Shown here piece by piece: positions 10,667 through 21,974 of a DNA stretch of 64,000 nucleotides. The stretch is from NCBI GenBank assembly GCA_029582165.1, contig CM055887.1, positions 12,699,190 through 12,763,189 of the forward strand, in the 5' to 3' direction. Positions within the stretch are counted from its first letter, which is position 1, and every line of letters begins with the position of its first letter. A model generated the notes under the pieces. The model was not told the DNA's origin, searched no databases, and was given only the letters and a program-made list of their open reading frames with translations. This DNA is from Portulaca oleracea. Its lineage: Eukaryota > Streptophyta > Magnoliopsida > Caryophyllales > Portulacaceae. A program made the translations under genes and the position numbers.

Positions 10667-11420
10667 TGCTTTTCTGATATCAAAAGTCAAGCTGTGAGCA
10701 TCAAAGGATACAAATAAGTGGTGTCAGAGCGGGTACAACCAAGTGGTATCAGAGTCAGTACAACCAAGTTTATCAGATTCTGATACAATCAGGTTTAGTC
10801 AAATGCAAATCCTACTTGAGACAGGTCAGATTCCTGCAAAGTTGGTTAGATCGAGAGCCTATTTTGGGATGTTTTCTACAAGATCAATTTTTCATGGTCT
10901 TCGAGGGTCCTTTGTTGATAGTGTATCTTCATAGAATTTGGTCCAAGGTGCAATTTGTTGACAGTGTCCCAATTCCATTGGTGAATTCAGAAAATCAATT
11001 ACATTACCTTCATGCTTAAGAAGGATTACCTTTAACGGCAACAGAAAAGGAAAAGATACTTCTAATAAAATTAGAACATGTTGTAGGTTCTTTTTGTGGT
11101 AATGGAACATAGGAACCATATGTTCCGCTAATAAAGATAAAAGGAGAGGGCACTGTTTTTCTTGGTTTTGAATATCTGTGTACTTCAATATTGGTGTTTG
11201 AATGCGTTGAAAAGAAAAGAAAAGGTTAGGGAAACAGGTACAGAGTACATTTATTTCATAAAGTGAGCTGTATCAGTTAGGAAAGGAAATATTCTGGTTT
11301 TTCTGCAATGTTGAGATGTGAGAGTAGAGCAGTGACGACATCTGAAATAATACGCTGATCTTCTCCGGAGAATACCTTTTCTCTACTTCTGAACATTTTC
11401 ATTACACAACTTTAGGATTT

Positions 11421-11428
11421 GAATATCC
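11421..11428 (+). promoter_or_regulatory. P1BS-like site GAATATCC upstream of copy 4
   Basis: Matches GNATATNC, about 920 bp upstream of the plus-strand remnant at 12343. The block homologous to the copy 2 site, at about 11370, has decayed to GAATACCT. Confidence 0.45.
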
Positions 11429-12342
11429 TTTTCTCTAGCAGATTAGCATATTTGAATAGAATCTGACTTCTGATTTTTGTTCTCCATCTTGTCATTTTAG
11501 GTTTTATATTTTTGCAGCTAACCATTTACAATCACACATCCTGTCTTGGAGACTTTAGCTTAGTCACTTTTAGGGCAATCCCATGCATCTTTATTTCGAT
11601 TAGTTAGGCAAAAATAGCTAAAAAGATCACATCAAAAGATGCTAATTGCTACAAAGGTTCCACCAAAAACTGCCAAAAGAGAATAACAAAACCAGCTTAA
11701 CCAGCAAAACAGCGAGAACAAAAGGAAAGCAACACATTCAAACCCGATCTTTCAAATGAGTCTTTCTTTCGCCATGCAACATCTTAAAATTTCGTACTGA
11801 TTTCTTTTTGTTATTCGTCTTCAACATCTCCAAATCAGTAACAATCTTAACAGCTTTGCGAGAAATGATGTTGCCGTAGAATGATAGCTCTCATCAGAAC
11901 CCCCGGTATTGGCCATGTTGATCATCCTTACATCACGACTGGCTAAATATTTCTCAGCTGCTTTTTCTTGCTCTTGTTAAGACCCAAATTTCTTGAATCA
12001 ATAACCCAGCAAACCGCTTGCCTTACCAAACATCCATTAGCTGTACACAAAGAATAGCCCTGTAACAATGCATAGTGATGTAATATTCTGTATTCATAAC
12101 ATCCATTGACTGTGCACAATTGGTGGTTAAAAAGCTTCTTCCTGAGCAGAACAATAGATGAGGGACATGAAAGTGTACTTTGAAGAGTGATGCTACAAAT
12201 AAGTGTCATATGAAAAACCATTTCTTAACCAGGATGAGGTATAATTTCTTGGAACAATGTAAATCCAGAGAACGTAAGACTTCAACCGTCACTTATAAAC
12301 ATCACATTATGCATGAATTTGTGGTCAGTGAAGGGTGCCAAG

Positions 12343-12456
12343 CGAATGGATGCGTTACAGGGCAATTACTCCATTGGAAGTTGACCACTCTTCCTGCAGT
12401 TCTTGAATGCGGAGTGAGAAAGTTCGCCGCCAAAGGAGATTCCTTGGTTTATGGAG
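12343..12456 (+). ncRNA. MIR399: MIR399 remnant, copy 4 (deleted 3' arm)
   Basis: The 5' arm GGGCAATTACTCCATTGGA is kept. The 3' arm reads CGCCAAAGGAGATT and then jumps to CCTTGG. Comparison with copy 6 shows about 36-40 bp missing between short ATT repeats, removing the end of the mature region and the lower stem. Considered dead. Confidence 0.7.
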
Positions 12457-13133
12457 GATTGTTTATGCATGCAAACTGTCAAGTCTTTGGTTAAATGTTT
12501 GCAATATTGCACTGAATCCAAATGTCTCTATTTCTTGATATCATGTCCAACATTATGCTAGCTTTCGTAATGAATTACAGCAATGAACATTAGCATATTG
12601 CACTTTTTTGGAGCGCGCTTTGTTCTATATATCCTGTTATAGGTGGTCAGTGGCCTATTATGCTCCACTCTCCCCTTTCATGTCTTTTTTTTCCTTTCAC
12701 AGGTTTTCTGGTAGTTCTCGTGACTCACTGTCAATTCCTGGTTTTCTATTCTTTTCTTTATAAATCTATTTTAATTCCTTGTACATTAAAGCTTCAACGA
12801 TAGAGGGTGATTGTGCCAGCAATTTGTTTAGATATTTGGTGCTTGAATGCTTCATGGCTAAATCATAAGTGTTGAAACTTACCTTGATTAACTGGATGTA
12901 AACTGTTTTTGTTAAATCCAGTCTGAAACATAGCAAAAATGCTAATTTCGTCAAGGGAAAAAAATGACAGACATGAGACATGCCATGTGCCACCATTTTT
13001 TTTTATAAATTTTGAGCTTTGAATGCTTCATTGATAAAAGCAAAATGTTAAACTCATCATGGTTTATGCATGTAAACTGTTATACTCAAATCAATGTCTG
13101 ACACTAGCAGCCAGCTATTAATCTTGTGGTATG

Positions 13134-13308
13134 TGGAACCATGATGCAAAGGCCCCGCTTCACCTTGCGCAAATGAATATGGGCGGTGCTGAGATTCAAC
13201 CCTGAGACCTCATGTTCATGAGTGTAGCTCTAATACCATGTAGAACCATTGCAAACAAAAGCTTAAGCTGATGGTTGAAGACCCAGTAATAGTTTTATAT
13301 TCTAACAT
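13134..13308 (-). mobile_element. TRIM/LTR fragment inserted in unit 2
   Basis: A 175-bp insertion flanked by GGTATG on both sides (13128-13133 and 13309-13314). The homologous site in unit 3 (near 16907-16918) is empty and has a single GGTATG. On the minus strand it starts ATGTTAGAATATAAAAC and has a primer-site-like TGGTATTAGAGC after GTTCTACA, as in a miniature LTR element. Confidence 0.7.
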
Positions 13309-14367
13309 GGTATGATAATGTTGTTATGAAAGGGTTACTTTCCCTATTTCTGTTTTCCTTCATCAATATTATTACTCAAAGACTTTACTTGTCTTCTTTC
13401 AATAATTAAGTGCTCCTCCACATTTTATGAGAGCTAGGGAAAAAGTCCCTTCATCTTCTGGTCACTGTTTGAGCTCTTTGCCTTGCGACTCAGGACTTTG
13501 GGACTGCGCATGTAGTTTCCAATGCAGTTCGTTCCTTGGAGTTGTTCTCGCCAAGAAATTACCTTCTACACTCTAGTAATATCATGTATTTTGAGAGCAA
13601 CTTCTCATACACGCAACAATTTTTCAAAATTACTCCCAACACCTGGATTTCCAGTAAATGTAAAGCCATTTTTGCCACAATATCAGACGCATCTTGTCAA
13701 TGTCCATTAATAAATAGGACAATGATACGAATTCATCAAAATAAATAAGTATAAACCCCTCCAAAATTGGGTGATCTAATCCACAATAAAAAGTAAAAGC
13801 TACTGTAATGATACCTTGAGATGCAAAATTAGACTCGGTAAAATTGTTCACACTTCACATTACTTGAAGTACGAAAAGAAACCGAAACTATATAACTTAT
13901 TGAATTCATGTGCAGGATCAAATATATGGCTAGGTGATGTCTGCAGTTACTGTTAGGCTCCAGCTGCAAATATCGCATAAAAGAAGTTTCCTGTTGCAGA
14001 AATTCTAAAGTCAATTTTATCTATGCCATGCTAGCTGCTTAACAGAACAGTACATCTAAATGGCTTGTTAGCATTCTCTTGAATACTTATCCAATGACTT
14101 GAAAAGAATATAATTGTTTTGCTCATTGAAAATGTTATTCGAAACTGAGTCCGAAGAGGATAGGATGCAAAAACAGAGTTTAGGAATAGTTTAGGAAATG
14201 AATAATTGCGGAGAAAACTAACTAGATAGCAAAAGCTGAATTTTGAGTATAGTTAGGCAAAAGAGTTATAGCTGACTAGCTGAGAAAAGTAACTAGAAAT
14301 CATACCATAATATCATGCTGAAAATATAGACCGGATCCTGTGAAGATGAGGATGAAATAATTGTAGA

Positions 14368-14457
14368 GGTGAATTGCAGGGCAATTCTCCTTTGGCATGC
14401 AGCAGGTATGCATGGGCATTGTGTACATGCCCAAGGAGAATCACACTGTTATTCACC
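14368..14457 (-). ncRNA. MIR399: MIR399 hairpin, copy 5 (intact, minus strand)
   Basis: The mature arm on the minus strand (14377-14397) is identical to copy 1, beginning TGCCAAAGGAGAATTGC. The star arm is GTGTGATTCTCCTTGGGCA. The stem continues with GGTGAAT/ATTCACC. TATA-like and P1BS sites lie upstream at 14522 and 14575. Confidence 0.88.
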
Positions 14458-14521
14458 AAGCCCACATTTTCCTAGTTCCCTTGAGGGCTTTGCTTTGTCC
14501 ATTAGACCGAATTCTTTGCCC

Positions 14522-14582
14522 TATTTATGCTATTTTAGTACTTTGTTTGGGATAGAATGTACCAAGTTTGAAGAGCATATGC
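14522..14582 (-). promoter_or_regulatory. TATA box and P1BS site of MIR399 copy 5
   Basis: The minus strand reads GCATAAATAGGG (TATA-like, about 14522-14529) and GCATATGC at 14575-14582, with the same spacing as the other copies. Confidence 0.65.
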
Positions 14583-15478
14583 TACATTCTTGGAAATTAT
14601 CCTGATGGATGTTCTTGGTCCTTTTCTCTTCCCTTTATTTTTTTTTTTTTTCCTTTTATGCATCTTTTGTGCCATAAAAAAGGATGTTCCTTCAATATAA
14701 TGGTCAACTCATTGTCCCTTTCTACATACTTAAGGCCACAAAAACATTAAAGGCTTAACTTGCCTCTATGTATAAGCACACTTTGGCCTCCTTATACCCT
14801 CCCTACAGTCAGCCTAGCTTGATGTTATTGAGTTGCTTTGGTGTTGTCCTTTCTGTTGTTTAAGTCACAAAAATACATTGTTCTTACATCATGAGAATAC
14901 AATTTACCACATATTAGAGACAATTTTCTGATCACATTTTCCCCATATTTACATCAGGACACTGATTACAGAAATCCCAAAGTATTATTTCTGCATCAAC
15001 TTCAGCTTACAACACAACACAATCTGATTCTATGTGATGATGTATTATTTTGCGCGCTCATAATATTTGATCATCACTCTTTTAGCTAACAGAAAACGAA
15101 CAGAAATCCGCGATAGTTACAAGCCAATTTCAATGCACAGCTTCTGCGCAGAAAAGACTGTATGGAATGTATGATAATTCTAAAGAGACAAAAAAAAAAG
15201 CGCTTTATTTTTTAACAAGAGCAACAAAAGGTTTGCATCAGAAAAGACTATATGGAATGTATGCCTTGAAAAGAAAAAAAAAAGTTGGAGAAACAGGTAC
15301 GGAGCACATTTACTTCATAAAGAGAGTAGTATCGATCAGGAAAGGAAATATTCTAATTTTTCTGCAATGTTGAGATGTGAGAGGAGAGCAGTGAGGACAT
15401 CTAAAATAATACGCTGTTCTTCTCCGGAGAATGCCTTTCTCTACTTCTGAACATTTTCATGGCACAACTTTAGGATTC

Positions 15479-15486
15479 GAATATAC
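15479..15486 (+). promoter_or_regulatory. P1BS-like site GAATATAC upstream of copy 6
   Basis: Fits GNATATNC, about 610 bp upstream of the plus-strand hairpin at 16098. A CACTA-type insertion now lies between them. Confidence 0.5.
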
Positions 15487-15565
15487 TTTTTGTCTAGCAG
15501 GCTAGCAGATTTGAATAGAATCTGACTTCTGATTTTTGTTCTCCATCTTGTCATTCAAATAGGAT

Positions 15566-15766
15566 CTGATTTCTGATAGTGAAGAAAATTTTGGGTCTTT
15601 TTCTTATTTTATTTTTTTTTAAATATGGGTCGAGCGACGGACTGTTCCGTCGCAAGGCCGTTGGAAGGCCCATTTTATTTGCCAAATCAGCTATAACTTA
15701 GCATTGACCTAGACGGACATTTTTCCGTTGCAAATTCCGTCGCAATATGGAATGTTTTTGGTAGTG
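15566..15766 (-). mobile_element. CACTA-type transposon fragment
   Basis: Right end read inward is CACTACCAAAAACATTCC, followed by subterminal CGACGGAA motifs typical of CACTA elements. The homologous place in unit 2 (near 11505) lacks it. The left end is not clear, so it may be truncated. Confidence 0.6.
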
Positions 15767-16097
15767 CACATCCTGTCCTGGACACATTAGCATAGCTGCT
15801 TTCAGGGCAATCCCAGACATCTTTTTTCTCAGAATAATGTAATATTCTGTATTGATAACATCCATTGCCTGTACACTGGTGGTTAAAATCATCTTCCTTA
15901 GCAGAACAATAGATGAGGGACATGAAAATGTAGCTAAGAGTGATGCTACAAATAAGTGTAAGATGAAAAACCATTTCTTTAACTAGGATGAGGCATATTT
16001 TTCTGGAACAATGTGATATGCAGAGAACGTAAGACTTCCACCATCACTTCTAAACATCACATTATGCATGAATTTGTGATCAGTGAAGTGTGCCAAG

Positions 16098-16216
16098 CGA
16101 ATGGATGCATTACAGGGCAATTACTCCATTGGAAGTTGACCACTCTTCTTTCAGTTCTTGAATGTGAACTAAGTTTGCCGCCAAAGGAGATTTTCCCGGC
16201 AACGTCACCATGCAAT
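16098..16216 (+). ncRNA. MIR399: MIR399 hairpin, copy 6 (variant mature strand)
   Basis: The 5' arm is GGGCAATTACTCCATTGGA. The mature-equivalent at 16179-16199 reads CGCCAAAGGAGATTTTCCC and then GG. Relative to the Arabidopsis miR399f type this is C instead of T at position 1 and T instead of G near position 16. A 5' C would favour a different Argonaute than the usual 5' U. Function is uncertain. Confidence 0.7.
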
Positions 16217-17819
16217 AACCGTGTCATTCCTTGGTTTCTGGTGAAGATGGAGGACGGTTTATGCATGCAAACTGTCAAGTCTTTGGTTAGATGTTTTCAA
16301 TGTTGTACTGCATCCAAAATTTCCTGATATCATGCCCAACATTATGCTAATTTTCTCAATGAATGACACCAAACATTAGCATCCTGCACTTTTTTTGGGC
16401 ACGTTTTGTTCAATCCGCTTATAGGTGGTCAGTGGCCTATTATGCTCCACCCTCCCCTTCCATGTCTTTTTTTCCTTCCACAGTTTTTTCGGTAGTTATC
16501 GTGATTCACTGTCGATTCCTGGTTTTCTATTCTTTTCATTTTATATCTATTTCAATTCCGTGGACATTAAATTTGCAATGATGGGGGGTGATTGTGCGAG
16601 CAATTTGTTTAGATATTTGGTGCTTAAATGCTTCTTACTAAAACAGAAATGTTGAAACTTACCTTGGTTTACTTGTAAACGTTTTCTGTTTAAATCCAGC
16701 CTGGAACATACCAAAAATGCTTGTTTCGTCAAGGGAAAAAAATGACAGACATGAGACAATGATTATGTGATGTGCCACCAAACATTTTCAGAAATGTTGA
16801 GCTTTGAATGCTTCATTGACGAAAGCGGAATGTTAAACTCATCATGGGTTTATGCATGTAAACTGTTATACTCAAATCAATGTCTGACACTAGCAGCTAG
16901 TAATCTTACGGTATGATAATGCTGTTATGAAAGGGTTCTTTCCCTTTTTCTGTTTTCCTTCATCAAAATAATTACTCAAATCTATTTTACTTCTCTTCTA
17001 TCAATAATTAAGCTCTGTCTTGCATATATATGGTGCAACTCAGGACTTTGAGACTGTGCTTGCAGTTTCCATTGCTGTTAGTTCCTTGGAGCAACTTCTC
17101 ATGCGCGCATCAGTTTTCCAGAATTACTCCAGCACCTGGATTTCCAGTAAATGTAAACGCCAGCGTTGCCAAAATATCAGACACATCTTGTCAATGTCCA
17201 TTAGTAAAAGTTAGACTAAATGAGTTCATCAAACTAAATAACCAAGTATAAAACCCTCGAAATTGGGTGATCTCATCTTCAATAAAAACTATTGTAATGA
17301 TACCTTGAGATGCCACATTATTGACTCGGTAAAATTGTTCACCTTACTTGAAGTATGAAGAGAAACAGAAACTTTATTACCTATTGAGTTCATGTGCAGG
17401 ATCAATAATATCTTTAAAGCTGCAAGTATCACATAAAAGAAGTTTCCTGTCGCAGAAATTGTAAAGTCATCTTTATCTATGACATGCTAGTTGCTTAATA
17501 GACCATTACATCTAAATGGCTTTTCAGCATTCTCTTGAATACTTATCCAATTACCTGAAAAGAATATAATTGTTTTTCTCAGTGAAAATGTTATTCCAAA
17601 CTGACAGTCCGAAGAGGATAGGATGCAAAAACAGAATTTTAGGAATAGTTTGGCGAATGAATAATTGCGGAGAAAACTAACTAGATAGCAAAAAGCTGAA
17701 TTTTGAATATAATTAGGTGAAAGAGCTAGAGCTGGGAAAAGCAATTAGAAACCATTCTATAATATCAAGTTGAAAATATAGACCGGATTCTATGAAGATG
17801 AAGATGAAATAATTGTAGA

Positions 17820-17909
17820 GGTGAATTGCAGGGCAATTCTCCTTTGGCATGCAGCAGGTATGCATGGGCATTGTGTACATGCCCAAGGAGAATCGCACTG
17901 TTATTCACC
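17820..17909 (-). ncRNA. MIR399: MIR399 hairpin, copy 7 (intact, minus strand)
   Basis: Mature arm at 17829-17849 (minus strand) identical to copies 1 and 5. Star arm GTGCGATTCTCCTTGGGCA differs from copy 5 by one base. Promoter elements kept at 17974 and 18027. Confidence 0.88.
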
Positions 17910-17973
17910 AAGCCCACATTTTCCTAGTTCCTTTGAGGACTTTGCTTTGTCCATTAGACCGAATTCTTTGCCC

Positions 17974-18034
17974 TATTTATGCTGTTTTAGTACTTTGTTT
18001 GGGATAGAATGTACCAAGTTTGAAGAGCATATGC
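17974..18034 (-). promoter_or_regulatory. TATA box and P1BS site of MIR399 copy 7
   Basis: GCATAAATAGGG (TATA-like, 17974-17980) and GCATATGC (18027-18034) on the minus strand, 47 bp apart. Confidence 0.65.
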
Positions 18035-18760
18035 TACATTCTTGGAAAATGCTGATGGATGTTCTTGCTCCTTTTCTCTTCCTTTTTTTTTGTTTTTCAT
18101 TTGTGCATCTTTTGTATCATAAAAAAGAATGTTCCTTCAACTTAATGGTCAACTCATTGTCCCTTTCTACATACTTAAAGCCATAAAAACACTGAAGGCT
18201 TAACTTGCCTGTATGTATAGGCACACTTTGGCCTCCGTATACTCTCCCTACAGTCAGACTGGCACTGATGTTATTGAGTTGCTGTGGCGTTGTCCTCTCT
18301 GTTGTTTGAGTCACAAAAATACATTGTCGTTATATCATGAGAATACAATTTACCACCTATTATAGACATATTTTTTATCATATTTTCCCTATATTTATCA
18401 TATTCAGAACTCACATTACTCAGGGCACTGATTACAGAAATCCCGTAAGGTATTATTTCTTCATTAACTTGGGCTTATAGCATAAGTGCACAACACAGTT
18501 TGATTCAATGTGATGAGGTATTATTTGACACCCTCATAATATTTGACCATCACTCCTTTAGCTAACAGAAAATGAACAGAAAACATCGATAGTTACCAGC
18601 CAATTTCAATGCACAGTCTCCGCACAGAAAAGATTATATGGAGTGGATTCAATTCTAAAGAGGAAAAAAACAAAGATTTATTTTTAACAAAAGCAACAAA
18701 AGGTTTGCATTAGAATTCTGATTGAGGGTTTCTAAGGAGAAGAAAGGGAAACTGTAGGTT

Positions 18761-20181
18761 ATTGAAACCTCAAGAGTTAGCGTGTTGCTCATTTTTTGCC
18801 TTCTGTTGAGTGTTTTACTGTTTGTTTATCGGCTTCAGTTACAGGCAAAAAAAACTGATTTTCCAGCCAAAAGTGGTCTTAAGGTTAAAGGCATTGGTAA
18901 TTAAAATGATGTTGAGAGAGCTAAATCCCAGAAATATTCTTAAGATGGACTAAGCGTGCGGTCATATACAAAAGGCTTGTCTACCAGCTTCTATACAAAA
19001 TATGCATGCGAAGAATATAGTTATAATCTTCAATTCCGTATGTTAAAGCAAAGGATGCAGTTGTAAAAATGGACAATATATTTAGCTTTCTATGGTCCCT
19101 TTAACCCCACATGATTTTCAGCTTGATTCTACATATGCTCGATATATTCAGATTCTATCTCTTTATGCCACAAAACTTGCATTGTGTGCGTTGATTTTAG
19201 GTGTGCTGGAGAAAAACATAGCATATCCTATGGGACAATTCCAGTTGAGGATCCCATTTCTGATAGTTGTTCTTTAAAGGTGTCAAACCACCATTGAGAG
19301 GTCAATGTGTCTGTTAGCTTTTATTTTCCGATTTTGTGAAATTAAGCGCGTCTTTGGAAAATCAGGTTGGCTGAACTTTTAAGTATAAACTTGACTTTTT
19401 TTATATAAACTTTTAAGTATAAACTTGACCAAGACAAAATCAGGTTCTAGCAAGTATCATTACTGGCTTTAGTCTGGCGACCGTTCAGGTTGGCTATCGA
19501 TCAGTCCAACATGCCGCCTATGGTGTTTGAGTGCCGCATTTGGGTTAAATCTTAGCTTGGGTAATTTGATGGTTGTTTTGTGAGGCATTGTAATGTTATT
19601 CATTAATTATCCTATGGGACTGTCAAATGATAATGCATTAATCAATGATTGCCAAAACTTTTAGATTTTGATTTGAAAAATTGATTATGGTCTTGGCCAA
19701 ATTGGCTGAACTTCTTATTACTTCCCATATATGACACATACAAACTGATCTGAATGTACCAAAATTTTGCAAGGTCAAAAAGTAATTGCATTTCAATTGA
19801 CAATGTCATAGAGAAATCAAGGTCAAGCTATGACCTTACCTAAAACGACTTGACATGAATGTTTACACATATGTGCCACTGTTTCAGTGCTGTTACAATG
19901 CATCTGATGAAACATGTTGAATGCAAGAGTTTGTATCAGCCTCTCTGACTAAAATTACAGGTAAGTGGGGTAACTAACTCATCTATACCTTTTCCTTCGC
20001 TGCATTATAATGTATGTGCATTTGAAATTGAACCTGTTCAATTTCACTGAAGAGCTACAATTATATGACAATTTGTTCACACAAGTATGAAACTAATTGA
20101 TCCAAGTGGATGGAAAATTACATGAACAAAATTTGCGGTATGATTGAATTGAGACAATACGTGTAGAGAAGTAATTGTAGA
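18761..20181. other. no gene seen; spacer between MIR399 copies 7 and 8
   Basis: Apart from a stretch resembling 10160-10300, I find no hairpin with a miR399 core, no coding frame of note and no clear transposon ends. A short direct repeat AAACTTTTAAGTATAAACTTGAC lies near 19374-19430. Confidence 0.5.
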
Positions 20182-20276
20182 GGTGAATGGCAGGACAATT
20201 CTCCTTTGGCATGGCAGTGACCTAGTATGCATGTGCATTGTCAGCATGCCCAAGGAGAATTGCTCTGTTATTCACC
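20182..20276 (-). ncRNA. MIR399: MIR399 hairpin, copy 8 (one-base variant)
   Basis: The mature arm on the minus strand (20191-20211) begins TGCCAAAGGAGAATTG and then has T where the other copies have C at position 17. The star arm is GAGCAATTCTCCTTGGGCA. The stem GGTGAAT/ATTCACC is kept. P1BS sites lie upstream at 20412 and 20496. Confidence 0.82.
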
Positions 20277-20355
20277 AATTCCACATTCGTCTTCAACAAA
20301 AATGACTCTTGCTCTTACTCTGCCCATGAGATTTCCAGACCCCCCCCCCCCCCCA

Positions 20356-20503
20356 TTTTAAAGCTAATTCAGTTTGGTATCTGTCATAGAATGTGCCAAT
20401 TAGGTTGGGAAGCATATGCTGGACTTGGTTCTAGAAAAATATGGATAGGTTTTCTTTCTTTTGTTTTTCCTTGATGTGCTTCTACATGTTATGATGGATA
20501 TTC
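20356..20503 (-). promoter_or_regulatory. upstream region of MIR399 copy 8: weak TATA and two P1BS sites
   Basis: At the expected distance the TATA box is degraded to TTTAAAAT (about 20356-20363), next to a poly(C) tract at 20341-20354. GCATATGC lies at 20412-20419 and GGATATTC at 20496-20503, both fitting GNATATNC. Confidence 0.5.
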
Positions 20504-20519
20504 CTAGCTTCAACTGAAT

Positions 20520-21774
20520 AGTGGAAGCATATAGTCCCATCTCTCAACCATATGATATGGAACACAGTTCCCGAAACCAAATTCTTTGTTGTTGTTTTGA
20601 ATTTTGGGTTAAATTTTTGTGCATTTGAGGTCAAAACTATCTACTTGTGTAAGGCCACAAACATCTTGAGATTCTCCGACTGTAGTGTAGCAGCTGCAAG
20701 ATTCATTGATGTACAACATTATTGAGACAATGGTCTGCACCTCTCCGCATGAAGCAGTTCACTGACTAACAATTTGTTTCCCCGCCCATTCTCTATGAAA
20801 GTACATTGCTTAACTCAAATGCCTCAACTTTACAGTTTAGCCTAGAAAACATACATTGCTCCTGTCAGAAATATATGTAGGACGATCACTCTCATGATCA
20901 GCAACATTCACCTAACTTAGTACTTAGGATCTAATTTTAGTCACACCCTTTGATATGATCAATCAGATTGGCTTGCTTTCTCTACTGAAGAACAGATGCC
21001 ATAAAACTTCAGCATAATTTTTAGCTTCACAGTTGTTTTAAACCGGAAAAACCAGGAAGAAACATAACTAGTGATTTACACAGGACCAGATTTACAGCAG
21101 CTAGAGCCTTCTATGAGAAGTGAGGACATTGCAAATTTTGGGTTATTTTGCACCAAAAAAGAACGTGGAAAGGTTAATTAAATTTTGGGTTATCTTGTAA
21201 CTTGATTTTTGATATGCTAGTACTGCACTTATTTGAAGAATCAGTAGCAAGCTCTATGGCTTCACTTCGCTACCTACAACAATTTTCATGTGTCTTGCAT
21301 GCATGACTTCCAAATAAAATTTGGCATCTTGAAGCCATGATTTAGATTACTGCATCAATTTGAATTTTTTTTTATTTCTTTTTTTTTTTTATGCATCAAT
21401 TTGAATTGTACCAATGAATTGCTATGATTTAGATCATTGCCTTATTAGTTCTCTGAGAATACTACAAAATCAGGTCTTCGGTGCTTGAATATAACCCTGA
21501 AACTCACTCCCAAATGTGTATCAGTTCCAATGAGGTGTATATGTAAGTCATCTTTAATATTACTAATCCATTTTGAAGACAATGTGGCCAAATTTTGTGA
21601 ATTACTAGTAGATATTAGGTAAGCTTCTAACAGGAGTTGATGGTTGAGTGCTTCAAAAACTATTGAAAAGTTTACTGTTTACATGATACAGGTACAACTT
21701 TGAAGGCCTTGCTAAACTTTGGATGTGATAACCCTAGAATGGGGGACAGAGCATTTCTGTGCAAGAAAAAATAA
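20520..21774. other. no gene seen
   Basis: Diverged locus sequence with fragments like the other units. There is no hairpin, no primer site and no credible coding frame. Confidence 0.4.
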
Positions 21775-21801
21775 AAATAAAATAAAAATAAAATAAAATA
21801 A

Positions 21802-21832
<31 letters not shown>
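21775..21832. repeat. AAAAT/AAT microsatellite
   Basis: A run of AATAAAATAAA units changing to (AAT)n directly abuts the damaged end of MIR399 copy 9. Confidence 0.9.
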
Positions 21833-21916
21833 GGTGAAAGACCTAGAATGGTGTGTGAACGTATGCAATCAAGTGCATGGCCTACATGCCAAAGGAGAAT
21901 CAGACTGATATTCACC
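21833..21916 (-). ncRNA. MIR399: MIR399 remnant, copy 9 (mature arm lost)
   Basis: The star-side arm is well kept (plus strand 21886-21916, TGCCAAAGGAGAATCAGAC then ATTCACC). The arm that should hold the mature sequence has decayed to GGTGAAAGACCTAGAATGG next to the microsatellite. It is probably non-functional. Confidence 0.65.
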
Positions 21917-21954
21917 TATTGCTTTCTTCCAATTAAAGCATAAAATTAGACTTG

Positions 21955-21962
21955 TATTTATA
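21955..21962 (-). promoter_or_regulatory. TATA box of MIR399 copy 9
   Basis: TATAAATA on the minus strand in the same ATTAGCATATAAATAC context as copy 1. The LTR element begins 13 bp away at 21975. Confidence 0.6.
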
Positions 21963-21974
21963 TGCTAATGAATT

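Larger units (their letters stand above)
10390..14160. repeat. tandem duplication unit 2 of the MIR399 locus
   Basis: The unit repeats the order minus hairpin, promoter region, plus hairpin and tail seen from 6400. It shares the TATTTATATGC block, the GGAAATATTCTG block, the CTTCTCCGGAGAATACC block and a tail resembling 9960-10090. Around 10714-10770 it holds two tandem primer-site-like segments (GTGGTGTCAGAG and GTGGTATCAGAG), a retroelement trace. Borders are approximate. Confidence 0.75.
14330..17620. repeat. tandem duplication unit 3 of the MIR399 locus
   Basis: The unit repeats hairpin type I (14368) and type II (16098) and is closely similar to unit 2 in its second half (15770-17520 against 11950-13990). 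Its first part (14140-14770) is almost identical to 17600-18200, indicating a later duplication that created unit 4. Confidence 0.8.
17780..18760. repeat. duplication unit 4 (partial)
   Basis: Nearly identical to 14330-15230: hairpin type I, downstream TATTTATGC block, poly(T) block, and the CATTGTCCCTTTCTACATAC block. It then joins sequence like 10160-10300 near 18720. No plus-strand type II hairpin follows. Confidence 0.8.

Noticed and set aside
10714..10770. two primer-site-like motifs (GTGGTGTCAGAG, GTGGTATCAGAG) in tandem
   Set aside because: No LTR is found next to them on either side, so I list them only as traces and not as an element.
14369..14605. frame with MNCRAILLWHAAGMHGHCVH repeated at 17821
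   Set aside because: It is the translation of the MIR399 hairpin and its promoter, duplicated with the unit. It is not a protein gene.
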